Shown here: positions 1 to 6,938 of the stretch, piece by piece | How the letters are laid out: the number at the start of each line of letters is the position of its first letter | Position numbering within the stretch: the first letter of the stretch is position 1 | From: Mailhella sp. | GTDB taxonomy: Bacteria; Desulfobacterota; Desulfovibrionia; Desulfovibrionales; Desulfovibrionaceae | DNA length: 6,978 nt | Direction of reading: 5' to 3' | NCBI GenBank assembly: GCA_020024815.1 | Contig: JAHHTE010000109.1 | Span: forward strand, 1-6,978 | The notes under the pieces: model-generated | What the model saw: the letters and a program-made list of their open reading frames with translations, nothing else | What the model was told of the DNA's origin: nothing | Database searches by the model: none | Translations under genes and position numbers: made by a program

Positions 1-148
1 TTACTAAACATTATAAAAATTTCATTTCTAAAAATTCTACTAACAATAATATTATTCTTTAAATATTTTTTTGTATATTCGCTTGTAAAAAACAAAAATC
101 TTTTGTAAGCAAAAAAACTTTTGCATTAAAAAGTTTTGAGGAGAGAGC

Positions 149-184
149 TTGAGAGGGGAACTTTTTCAAAAGTTCTCCTCTCAA
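149..184 (-). repeat. Inverted-repeat hairpin 3' of lnt, copy 1
   Basis: The arms at 149-164 and 169-184 pair around a 4-base loop, with one imperfect position (157 against 176). That position is a G.U pair in plus-strand RNA but an A.C mismatch in lnt-sense RNA. Read in the lnt direction, eight T residues (190-183) come before the stem, and no T-tract follows it, so this is not a canonical intrinsic terminator. The 32-base core (182 down to 151) matches the element at 6942-6973 at 31 of 32 positions, in the same orientation relative to the gene upstream. A degenerate extra half-arm (138-150) lies in tandem with the arm at 151-163. It may act as an atypical 3' end or transcript-stabilising hairpin for lnt, or it may be a dispersed REP-like repeat. 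Confidence 0.75.
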
Positions 185-206
185 AAAAAATAATTTAACA
201 CATATC

Positions 207-1934
207 TTATACACATAATTTCTTTTTTTGTTGATAAATGCCAAATAATAAACCAATACATATTATCATTGCTCCCCACAAAATATAAGAAGCATAATTT
301 GTATAAAATGTTTTTTTGTGATTTTCTACTGGTAATACAATACTCAATGTTTCATCTGTAAATAAATCTGTTGTTGCAAGAATTTGCCCAAATTTATCTA
401 TAATAGCACTTACGCCAGTATTACTTGCTCTTAACATATAGACCCCATTTTCAACTGCACGCATAAGAGATAATTGTAAATGTTGATAAGGGGCACTTGT
501 TTTATCATACCATGCGTCATTACTAATATTGACAAAAAAATTCGCTCCTTGCAAAACACTTTCCCTTGCTATTTCAGGAAAAATTGCTTCATAACAAACT
601 AAAGAACCAATTTTTATTTCTTGTTTATTTTTTTGTGTATTTTCTTGCGTATCATTAATATTAAGAGCTATTGCTTCATTATTATTTTCTCCAACACTAA
701 AAACCCCACCATATTGAGCTAAAAAGTCAGTAAAAAATTGTGGCAAAGGTAAAGGTGGTAAATATTCACCAAAAGGAACAAGATGTTCTTTGCTATACCG
801 TCCCATAAATTGCCCATGATTAATCATTTCAATACTATTGTAGTATTTTTTATCCACATAATAAGGAATACCATATACCATGATTTTATCTTTTGCTGTT
901 TTTCTAATTTGCTCATATAAATCAGGGTGATGATAACTTGTAATAGGAAATGCAGTTTCTGGATAAATAAAAATATTTTCTTGTGTCGATAAAGCATTTT
1001 TTTGCAAAAAATCTTCTGTTTCTTGAGTAAGGCGTAAGAATTTATTAATACTATCTTGTTGAAAAAGTTTTGACCACTTTACATTTTGTGAAATATTTCC
1101 TTGTACTAAGGTAAAAAGAACAGTATTTTCAAATTCTTTATTACTTTTTATCAAACTATGCTTTACCTCCCCCACAATAGAAGGATTAGTATGAACAACA
1201 TCATAAGGCACATTAACTTTTTTATGCATTATTTCTTGTGCCGCAATAGAATATTCTCCATAATTTTTATTTTGCTGATTAAGATACACAGAACCAAACC
1301 AATAAACACAAATTAGAATAAGCATACCACCATATTTTATACTATATTGAGAAAATTGAGATATGGGACGTTTACCTTGAAAATCAACTTGATAACTTAC
1401 AAGATAAAATTCAGCAAAAAAGAAGGCTACCAACGCAAAAAGTCCAGATAAAGCATACGCTCCAATAAGGCTAGCACCTTGTATCATGGCAGGCATAACA
1501 CTAAAGGCAGAAGAGAGCGTAAACCATGAAAAACCTGTAAGAAAAAATCCTCTAAAATATTCTATAAAATACCACAATAAACCTAAAATCACACATTTTA
1601 ATACAGGACTTGCAAATAAAATTTTTCGTATAAAAACAGCTAATAAACTTCCATACAAAGCAAAATATAAACCCACAACAAAAGGAACAAAAAAAGCTAA
1701 AACATAAGGAACAGCACCATAAATATGTATTGTTACAGCTATCCAATAAAAACTTGCTCCATACCCTAATATTCCCATGAGTAATGTATCACGAAAATAA
1801 TTATTACTACTATGAGCTAAAATATATAATGAAAAAGGATATAACAAAACTAAAAAAGAAATTTGTATAAAAGGATTAGCAAAACCTAAAAAAATCCCTA
1901 CAACACCTAAAAAAATCAATATATACCGAGACAT
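207..1934 (-). CDS. lnt: Apolipoprotein N-acyltransferase
   Basis: Inner-membrane enzyme that moves an acyl chain from a phospholipid to the N-terminal cysteine of diacylated apolipoproteins, the last step of lipoprotein maturation in diderm bacteria. The 575-residue protein has about seven hydrophobic segments in residues 3-218, then a nitrilase-type (CN hydrolase) domain from about 275 to 530, and a C-terminal membrane segment near 547-567. The catalytic Glu-Lys-Cys triad is visible as E326 (IYPETAFP), K382 (YSKEHLVPFGEYLP) and C447 (SLVCYEAIFPE). E390 and E449 match the further conserved glutamates of the family. The ATG at 1934 is chosen because GGGAG lies 5 bases upstream; a TTG four codons earlier (1946) has no such site. 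The protein is longer than the roughly 510-residue E. coli enzyme because of polar inserts near 225-270 and 416-439. It is transcribed divergently from pyrK. Identification is firm. Confidence 0.96.
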   Translation of the reverse strand: MSRYILIFLGVVGIFLGFANPFIQISFLVLLYPFSLYILAHSSNNYFRDTLLMGILGYGASFYWIAVTIHIYGAVPYVLAFFVPFVVGLYFALYGSLLAVFIRKILFASPVLKCVILGLLWYFIEYFRGFFLTGFSWFTLSSAFSVMPAMIQGASLIGAYALSGLFALVAFFFAEFYLVSYQVDFQGKRPISQFSQYSIKYGGMLILICVYWFGSVYLNQQNKNYGEYSIAAQEIMHKKVNVPYDVVHTNPSIVGEVKHSLIKSNKEFENTVLFTLVQGNISQNVKWSKLFQQDSINKFLRLTQETEDFLQKNALSTQENIFIYPETAFPITSYHHPDLYEQIRKTAKDKIMVYGIPYYVDKKYYNSIEMINHGQFMGRYSKEHLVPFGEYLPPLPLPQFFTDFLAQYGGVFSVGENNNEAIALNINDTQENTQKNKQEIKIGSLVCYEAIFPEIARESVLQGANFFVNISNDAWYDKTSAPYQHLQLSLMRAVENGVYMLRASNTGVSAIIDKFGQILATTDLFTDETLSIVLPVENHKKTFYTNYASYILWGAMIICIGLLFGIYQQKKKLCV

Positions 1935-1939
1935 ATATA

Positions 1940-1944
1940 CTCCC
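1940..1944 (-). promoter_or_regulatory. Ribosome binding site of lnt
   Basis: Read on the minus strand this is GGGAG, 5 bases before the ATG at 1934-1932. It decides the start in favour of this ATG over the upstream in-frame TTG (1946-1944), because the TTG overlaps the site and has no purine-rich sequence of its own. Confidence 0.7.
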
Positions 1945-2023
1945 AACCATTTACACTAAAAACATTTTTTCATAGCAAAGCTAAATTTGCAAGTTAAGCA
2001 AAAAAATTTTTTTTAAAACAAAC

Positions 2024-2052
2024 TTGACCCAAAACAAACAAGTGCATAGAAT
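2024..2052 (+). promoter_or_regulatory. Sigma70-type promoter of pyrK-pyrD
   Basis: TTGACC (2024-2029) and TAGAAT (2047-2052) each match the -35 and -10 consensus at five of six positions, and the spacer is exactly 17 bases. The expected transcription start is about 2058-2060. That leaves a leader of roughly 45 bases before the pyrK start at 2103 and makes the in-frame ATG at 2058 an unlikely start. I see no attenuator hairpin or PyrR-type leader in this short UTR, so leader-based pyrimidine control is not supported here. Confidence 0.75.
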
Positions 2053-2093
2053 AACAAATGCCAATTTTTTATAATTGTAATTTTAATGGGCTT

Positions 2094-2098
2094 GGAGG
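2094..2098 (+). promoter_or_regulatory. Ribosome binding site deciding the pyrK start
   Basis: GGAGG followed by A-rich sequence, 4 bases before the ATG at 2103. It is the strongest Shine-Dalgarno in the window. It indicates that translation begins at 2103, not at the in-frame ATG at 2058, which has no such site and coincides with the predicted transcription start. Confidence 0.85.
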
Positions 2099-2102
2099 AA
2101 AT

Positions 2103-2921
2103 ATGGAACATCCCATAAGAATGGAGTTAACTGTAAATGATCTTGTTCCTTTTGGAGCAGAAGGAGATAAAAAATCATTTGCACTTACACTTAAAAGACC
2201 TGCTTGGCATTGTTGGAAAGCAGGACAATTTGTTATGGTTCGTCCAACTTCTTGGAACAGTGAAATTACATGGGCAAGACCTTTTTCTATTTGTCGTGTT
2301 ACTTCTGAATCATTAGTTCTTTTTTTCCAAGTAGTAGGACGAGGCACAGACCTTATGGCAAATTTAAAACCAGGTGATAAAGTTACTGTTTGGGGTCCAC
2401 TTGGAACACACTTTGCTATGGAAGATAAACCAACTCTTTTACTTGCTGGTGGTATTGGTATTGCTCCTTTTGCTGGATACATGGAACAACATAAAAAACC
2501 TGCTAATCTTTCCATGATTTTTAGCCATAGATTACCTTCTGGATACTACCCTATTGAAACTTTTGCACAACAAATAGAAGTTGAAACTTTTTTTGAACAA
2601 AGCAATGATGATTTACCTAAAACTCTTACAGCTATTCGCAATAAAATGGAATTAATGGCAAAAAACAATGGATTAGTTTTAGCTTGTGGACCTATGCCTT
2701 TTCTAAAAAATATATGGAAAAATGCCCTTGAATTAAATGTTCCTACACAATTATCATTAGAACAACGCATGGCTTGCGGAATTGGAGCTTGTCTTGGTTG
2801 TGTTGCCACAACATCAGACCAATACCCTGATAAAGAAAAAGCAGGCTTGCCAGTACAAACTTGTACAAAAGGCCCTATCTTTTGGGCAAACGAGCTTAAT
2901 TTAGACGCAGGGAGCAAATAA
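2103..2921 (+). CDS. pyrK: Dihydroorotate dehydrogenase B electron transfer subunit
   Basis: FAD- and [2Fe-2S]-containing subunit that passes electrons from the PyrD flavin to NAD+ in class 1B dihydroorotate dehydrogenase (pyrimidine synthesis, cytoplasm). The 272-residue protein has a ferredoxin-reductase-like FAD domain with RPFSICRV at 59-66, an NAD-binding domain with LLLAGGIGIAPF at 112-123 and LACGPMPF near 193-200, and a C-terminal iron-sulfur cluster motif. The cluster cysteines are C225, C230, C233 and C254 (CX4CX2CX20C). The last spacing is longer than in the well-known Lactococcus protein, where I recall about 14 residues. The start at 2103 rests on the GGAGG site and the promoter position. 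Two bases separate its stop from the pyrD start, so the two are clearly co-transcribed. Related flavin reductases (HydG, sulfhydrogenase gamma) share this fold, but the adjacent pyrD makes PyrK the best call. Confidence 0.93.
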   Translation: MEHPIRMELTVNDLVPFGAEGDKKSFALTLKRPAWHCWKAGQFVMVRPTSWNSEITWARPFSICRVTSESLVLFFQVVGRGTDLMANLKPGDKVTVWGPLGTHFAMEDKPTLLLAGGIGIAPFAGYMEQHKKPANLSMIFSHRLPSGYYPIETFAQQIEVETFFEQSNDDLPKTLTAIRNKMELMAKNNGLVLACGPMPFLKNIWKNALELNVPTQLSLEQRMACGIGACLGCVATTSDQYPDKEKAGLPVQTCTKGPIFWANELNLDAGSK

Positions 2922-2923
2922 TA

Positions 2924-3856
2924 ATGATAAATACAAATGTTGTTCTTAAAACATTAAATGGGCATGGACTTCATCTTAAAAATCCTATTATGTCTGCGTC
3001 TGGTACTTTTGGCTATGGCACAGAGTTTTTGCCCTTTGGAGATATTACCAAACTTGGTGCTATTATCGTAAAAGGTTTATCCCTAAAACCAAGAGCTGGA
3101 AACCCTACCCCAAGAGTAGCTGAAACTCCTTGCGGTATGCTTAATGCTGTTGGTTTACAAAATGATGGCGTAGAAGCTTTTATTACTAAAAAACTTCCAG
3201 AACTTCCTACCCATGAAGTTCCTGTGATTGCCAATATTTATGCAACAAGTGCTGATGAATTTGGAGAACTTGCTAATATTCTTTCACAAGAAGAAAAAGT
3301 AGTAGCTCTTGAAGTTAATATTTCTTGTCCCAATGTAAAAGCTGGTGGCGTGTTATTTGGTCAAGACCCACTTATGGCACAAAGCATAGTCCAAGCAGTG
3401 AAAAAAAATGCAGGCAATACCCCTGTTATTGTAAAACTTTCTCCTAATGTTACTAATATTGCAGAAATGGCAAAAGCCATTGAAGCAAGTGGTGCTGATA
3501 TGCTTTCTTGTATCAATACTGTTACAGGTATGGCTGTGGATATTCGCTCAAGAAAACCACTTCTTGCTAATATTGTAGGAGGATTATCAGGTCCAGCAAT
3601 AAAACCTATTGCTCTTCGTTGTGTATGGCAAGTGGCTCAAGCTGTGCAAATTCCTGTTATTGGCATTGGTGGCATTAGAAGTGCTAAAGATGTTCTTGAA
3701 TTTATCTTAGTTGGTGCAAGTGCTGTGCAAATTGGTACAGCTTCTTTTACTGACCCAAGTCTTATTTTTAAAATTGCTCATGATTTACCCTTACTTTGTG
3801 AAGAACTTGGTATTAAAAATCTTGAACAATATAGAAATAGCCTTATTACTGATTAA
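2924..3856 (+). CDS. pyrD: Dihydroorotate dehydrogenase, catalytic subunit (class 1B)
   Basis: FMN enzyme that oxidises dihydroorotate to orotate, the fourth step of UMP synthesis, working with PyrK and using NAD+. The 310-residue protein is a single TIM barrel of normal length for class 1. The N-terminal flavin/substrate region SASGTFGYG (24-32) and LNAVGLQNDG (73-82) are present. The active-site base cysteine is C135 in NISCPNVKAGG, as in class 1B enzymes; class 2 enzymes use serine. K50 and K171 (VIVKLSPN) match conserved flavin-contacting lysines. Phosphate-binding loops are seen as GIGGI (247-251) and GASAVQIGTA (264-273). There is no N-terminal membrane helix, consistent with a soluble NAD-linked enzyme. 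GGGAG at 2910-2914, inside the end of pyrK, lies 9 bases before the ATG. A terminator follows directly. Confidence 0.97.
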   Translation: MINTNVVLKTLNGHGLHLKNPIMSASGTFGYGTEFLPFGDITKLGAIIVKGLSLKPRAGNPTPRVAETPCGMLNAVGLQNDGVEAFITKKLPELPTHEVPVIANIYATSADEFGELANILSQEEKVVALEVNISCPNVKAGGVLFGQDPLMAQSIVQAVKKNAGNTPVIVKLSPNVTNIAEMAKAIEASGADMLSCINTVTGMAVDIRSRKPLLANIVGGLSGPAIKPIALRCVWQVAQAVQIPVIGIGGIRSAKDVLEFILVGASAVQIGTASFTDPSLIFKIAHDLPLLCEELGIKNLEQYRNSLITD

Positions 3857-3859
3857 TAC

Positions 3860-3893
3860 AATATGGGGGAATTTTCCTCCATATTCTTTTTTT
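3860..3893 (+). terminator. Intrinsic terminator of pyrK-pyrD
   Basis: An 11-bp stem (3860-3870 with 3875-3885, one G.U pair, G-rich centre) with a 4-base loop is followed by C and seven T residues (3887-3893). It lies 3 bases after the pyrD stop and separates the pyrimidine pair from the pgpA-purH-hflX group. Confidence 0.9.
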
Positions 3894-3933
3894 ATCTGCC
3901 TATAACTTATTTTAATTTTTTACCATAAAATAT

Positions 3934-4437
3934 ATGCAATATTCTTTTCTTACAAATATAGCAACACTTTGGAAAATAGGACACGTTAAAAAAGCTCCTG
4001 GTACAGCTGGCTCTTTTGCTGCTTTACTTCTTGCTCCTCTTTGTTTTTTACCTTTTTCCTATTTTGTTCGCTTTCTTCTTATTCTTGCTATTTTCTTAAT
4101 TGGCATAATTGCTAGTAATAAAGCAGAACAAGAATTACAACAAAAAGATCCTTCTTCTGTTATTATTGATGAAGTTGTGGGGCAATGGATAGCTTTATTT
4201 CCTGTAAATGCTTGCTCTTACATGAGTTTAGAAGCTTTTTCCTATTCACAAATGTATATTATGATTTTTGCCTTTCTTTTCTTTAGAGTTTTTGATATTA
4301 GTAAATTAGGTCCTATTGGGCTTTGTGACCGTAAAATAAAAGGTGGACTTGGCATAATGGTTGATGATGTTATTGCAGGAATTTTTGCAGCATTATTTAT
4401 TTATCCACTCCAATTTTATGCTAATTTACTTTTCTAA
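3934..4437 (+). CDS. pgpA: Phosphatidylglycerophosphatase A
   Basis: Membrane lipid phosphatase that removes phosphate from phosphatidylglycerophosphate to give phosphatidylglycerol. The 167-residue protein matches the family in length and order of motifs: KKAPGTAGSF (19-28), the acidic stretch DPSSVIIDEVVGQW (72-85), FFRVFDISKLGPIG (116-129) and GGLGIMVDDVIAGI (137-150), with D144 and D145 among the conserved acidic residues that probably bind Mg2+. Hydrophobic segments lie near 27-60, 105-118 and 145-162. The ATG at 3934 is the first possible start after an in-frame TAA (3913-3915) and fits the family N-terminus, but the leader is AT-only and has no recognisable Shine-Dalgarno. It follows the pyrD terminator, so it probably has its own promoter, which I could not place. 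purH begins 45 bases downstream. Confidence 0.92.
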   Translation: MQYSFLTNIATLWKIGHVKKAPGTAGSFAALLLAPLCFLPFSYFVRFLLILAIFLIGIIASNKAEQELQQKDPSSVIIDEVVGQWIALFPVNACSYMSLEAFSYSQMYIMIFAFLFFRVFDISKLGPIGLCDRKIKGGLGIMVDDVIAGIFAALFIYPLQFYANLLF

Positions 4438-4482
4438 TTTTACATGTTATTCCCTTGTTAACCTTAAAACAAAGGACTAAAA

Positions 4483-5079
4483 ATGGATTTTTTACCTATT
4501 AAACGTGCATTACTTAGTGTTACAGACAAAACAGGGTTAAAAGAATTTGCAGAATTTTTACATTCTCAAGGTGTTGAACTTGTTTCCACTGGTGGAACAA
4601 TGAAATTCCTCCAAGAAGCTGGTCTTCCTGTAACAAGTGTTGAATCTGTAACTGGTTTTCCAGAAATTCTCAATGGTCGCGTAAAAACCTTACACCCAAA
4701 AATTCATGGTGGTATTTTAGCAGATAAAGATAATCCAAAACACATGGAAACTCTTGCAGAACATAAAATTACACCTTTTGATCTTGTTTGTGTTAATTTA
4801 TACGACTTTGCAACAGCATTACAAAAAAAACTTCCTGTCCGTGATATGGTGGAAGAAATTGATATTGGTGGACCATGCCTTATGCGTGCAACTGCTAAAA
4901 ACTTCCATAGTATGCTTATTTTACCAGATCCAAAATTTTACATTGAAGCAATGGATCTTATTAAAAATGATAAAGGCGTAAATCTTGCTTTTAGAAAAAA
5001 TATGGCAGCTAAAACCTTCCAAATTACTTCTCAATATGACGCAATGATTTCTCTTTATCTTGAAGGAGTTGCCGTATAG
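4483..5079 (+). CDS. purH: IMP cyclohydrolase (single-domain PurH)
   Basis: Closes the ring of formyl-AICAR to give IMP, the last step of purine synthesis. The 198-residue protein is only the N-terminal MGS-like cyclohydrolase domain of bifunctional PurH, which is normally about 510-590 residues. Its key residues line up with the human enzyme: S12 in LSVTDKTG, K68 and T69 in NGRVKTLHPKIHGG, Y107 in NLYDF, D127 in EEIDIGG and K139 in RATAKN. The protein ends cleanly at the domain boundary after the MAAKTFQITSQYDA stretch, with no trace of the AICAR formyltransferase domain downstream. It is therefore a natural split form, not a truncation scar. AAAGGA (4471-4476) lies 6 bases before the ATG. 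The final codons contain the hflX Shine-Dalgarno, and the TAG stop overlaps the proposed hflX start. The formyltransferase must be encoded elsewhere. Confidence 0.93.
   Translation: MDFLPIKRALLSVTDKTGLKEFAEFLHSQGVELVSTGGTMKFLQEAGLPVTSVESVTGFPEILNGRVKTLHPKIHGGILADKDNPKHMETLAEHKITPFDLVCVNLYDFATALQKKLPVRDMVEEIDIGGPCLMRATAKNFHSMLILPDPKFYIEAMDLIKNDKGVNLAFRKNMAAKTFQITSQYDAMISLYLEGVAV
5063..5068 (+). promoter_or_regulatory. Ribosome binding site of hflX inside purH
   Basis: AAGGAG within the last codons of purH, 7 bases before the ATA at 5076. Its position is optimal for initiation at that ATA and too far from any standard start codon in the hflX frame; the first is TTG at 5205. It suggests translational coupling of hflX to purH. 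Confidence 0.7.
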
Positions 5080-6920
5080 CCTTACTTGATGGAAATTTAA
5101 CAGGGCTTAAAGCAAATGAGCTAAAAGCCCTGCAACGTTTAACTAATCGCCGTTATGATCCCCATACTGGATATTCTTTAGAACAAGCCAAAGAACTTGC
5201 TGCTTTGTCGCATCTTATTTCTCGACAAATTGGACTACTTATTGATAGACAAGGCAAAGTGGAAATGACCATAGTAGGCGACGCTCATGGTATTTTAATT
5301 CCCACCCTTGCAAGGGAACGCTCAACAGGTAGGCTTAGAGGAATACGTCTTTTACATACTCACCTTACAGATGTTACCCTTTCCAATGAAGACCTTATGG
5401 ATCTTCTTTTCTTGCGTTTAGATAGTATTGGAGTTTTAACTGTTGATGAATTTGGCAATCCAATACATTTCCAATCAGCTCACCTTTTACCTGCTCTTAT
5501 TTCTGATGAATCTTATATTCAAGATTTAACAAAATCAAAAAAGAAAAAATCCTATTTAGAAGACTTAGCAGAAAAAGAAGAAAATCTACAAAAAGAAGAT
5601 ATTGATTTTATTTTAAATCAAAATCTCTATCATGCTAATATTCAAAAACCAAAGCCCCCACAAGCGAATCTTAAAGAACCATATCAAATTTCAGAATTTT
5701 TTGCATGGGATAAAAATTCCCTTGATTTATTAGCAGAAATTGAAGCTCTTGAAGAAGAATTTGCTCGCCTTATCAAAGGCTCAAAAAATCTTGATTCCTC
5801 AAAAAATCAACCTAAATATAGTGCTAAAGGCTCACTTGATACCTATCAAGCAGGCACAAGAGCTGTTCTTGTTTCTGTAAGCAAAGCTCCTAAATCCATA
5901 CAAGAACGAAACCTCATAGAACTTACAGAACTAGCTAGTACAGCAGGACTTGGCGTTGTGGGAAGTCTTATCCAAAGAGTTACAACCATAAATCCACGTC
6001 AAATCCTAAGTCAAAATAAATTAGCAGAACTTGAGGTTATTGCTTTACAAGGCCATGCAGGCATTATTATTTTTGATGGTGAATTGTCCCCAGCTCAACT
6101 CCAAAACCTTGCCGAACTTACAGAACGTAAAGTATTAGACAGAACACAACTCATTCTTGATATTTTTGCACAACACGCAAAATCAGGAGCAGGAAAACTC
6201 CAAGTTGAAATGGCACAATTAAAATACACACAGCCTCGCCTTGTAGGAAAAAACCGTGCTATGGATAGGCTTATGGGGGGTATTGGTGGTCGTGGTCCTG
6301 GTGAAACAAAATTAGAAACAGATAGACGCAGAATAAAAGACAGAATAGCAAAAATTAAAATCGAACTTGAAAGCCTAAAAAAACAACGACAAGCAAACAG
6401 AGCTAAAAGAAATCGCTACGGCTTGCCTGTTGCTGCTCTTGTGGGTTATACCAATGCTGGAAAATCAACACTTTTAAATAAACTTACCAAAAGTGAAGTT
6501 ATTGCAGAAAATAAACTTTTTGCTACCCTTGACCCAACAACAAGGCGTTTACGCTTTCCAAAAGAACATGAAATTGTTCTTGCTGATACTGTGGGCTTTA
6601 TTCGTGATTTACCAAAAGAACTCATGGAAGCTTTTCGTGCAACATTAGAAGAATTAAATGAAGCAGATATTCTTATTCACGTTATAGACGCGTCCCATGA
6701 AGAATTTGAGCAACAACTTGAATCTGTTGAAACTATTTTAATTGAATTAAAACTACAAGATGTACCAAGAGTTCTTTTGCTCAATAAATGGGATAATGTA
6801 AAAGAAGAAGAACAAATTGCCTTAAAAGAACGCTTTCCAGAAGCTTTCCCCATTTCAGCTCTTACAGGCTTTGGACTTGCAAAAGCAAGTGAATATATTG
6901 AAGAAACACTTTTTAAATAA
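5076..6920 (+). CDS. hflX: Ribosome-associated GTPase HflX, long form, probable AUA start
   Basis: GTPase of the Obg-HflX superfamily that binds the 50S subunit; family members split stalled or stress-inactivated ribosomes. The 614-residue product carries an N-terminal extension of about 250 residues with RQIGLLIDRQGKV and GRLRGIRLLHTHL, a Lys/Glu-rich linker near 150-175, and the usual HflX N-domain (about 262-400) with DGELSPAQLQNL. It continues with GGRGPGETKLETDRR at 404-418, a coiled coil, and the G domain: G1 GYTNAGKS (457-464), G3 DTVG (504-507), G4 NKWD (570-573), G5 SAL (594-596). E. coli HflX is 426 residues; long forms are known in Clostridia and Desulfovibrio. Starting at the first standard codon (TTG, 5205) would drop 43 family-like residues with no ribosome site. 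The frame is closed by TGA at 5061-5063, and ATA at 5076 has AAGGAG 7 bases upstream and overlaps the purH stop. Function is firm; the start codon is inferred. Confidence 0.92.
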   Translation: MALLDGNLTGLKANELKALQRLTNRRYDPHTGYSLEQAKELAALSHLISRQIGLLIDRQGKVEMTIVGDAHGILIPTLARERSTGRLRGIRLLHTHLTDVTLSNEDLMDLLFLRLDSIGVLTVDEFGNPIHFQSAHLLPALISDESYIQDLTKSKKKKSYLEDLAEKEENLQKEDIDFILNQNLYHANIQKPKPPQANLKEPYQISEFFAWDKNSLDLLAEIEALEEEFARLIKGSKNLDSSKNQPKYSAKGSLDTYQAGTRAVLVSVSKAPKSIQERNLIELTELASTAGLGVVGSLIQRVTTINPRQILSQNKLAELEVIALQGHAGIIIFDGELSPAQLQNLAELTERKVLDRTQLILDIFAQHAKSGAGKLQVEMAQLKYTQPRLVGKNRAMDRLMGGIGGRGPGETKLETDRRRIKDRIAKIKIELESLKKQRQANRAKRNRYGLPVAALVGYTNAGKSTLLNKLTKSEVIAENKLFATLDPTTRRLRFPKEHEIVLADTVGFIRDLPKELMEAFRATLEELNEADILIHVIDASHEEFEQQLESVETILIELKLQDVPRVLLLNKWDNVKEEEQIALKERFPEAFPISALTGFGLAKASEYIEETLFK

Positions 6921-6938
6921 TTTTTTGTAAGAGATTTT

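Noticed and set aside
1..108. A plus-strand frame open from base 1 to TAA at 106-108, encoding 35 mostly Leu/Ile/Phe/Lys residues, which might be the 3' end of a gene entering the window.
   Set aside because: The sequence is extremely AT-rich, so such residues are expected by chance. There is no recognisable motif, and a 35-codon open run is not rare here. The upstream sequence is needed to decide.
1950..1978. A possible minus-strand lnt promoter, TTGCTA (1978-1973) and TGTAAA (1955-1950) with 17-base spacing.
   Set aside because: Each box matches only four of six positions, and the predicted transcription start would fall on the lnt Shine-Dalgarno.
2058..2102. A 15-residue N-terminal extension of PyrK from the ATG at 2058.
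   Set aside because: That ATG has no ribosome site and coincides with the predicted transcription start. The ATG at 2103 has a strong GGAGG.
2069..2917. Two long open frames on the minus strand (2069-2515 and 2546-2917) opposite pyrK.
   Set aside because: They are shadows of a firmly identified gene. Their translations show no motif I recognise, and they have no promoter or ribosome site of their own that I could find.
4440..4476. A small imperfect hairpin between pgpA and purH (TTGTT with AACAA).
   Set aside because: The stem is only about five base pairs with a bulge and is AT-rich. It is too weak to call a terminator or regulatory element.
5061..5079. A programmed frameshift joining PurH to HflX.
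   Set aside because: No slippery heptamer is present in the short overlap of the two frames, and a well-placed ribosome site points to separate initiation.
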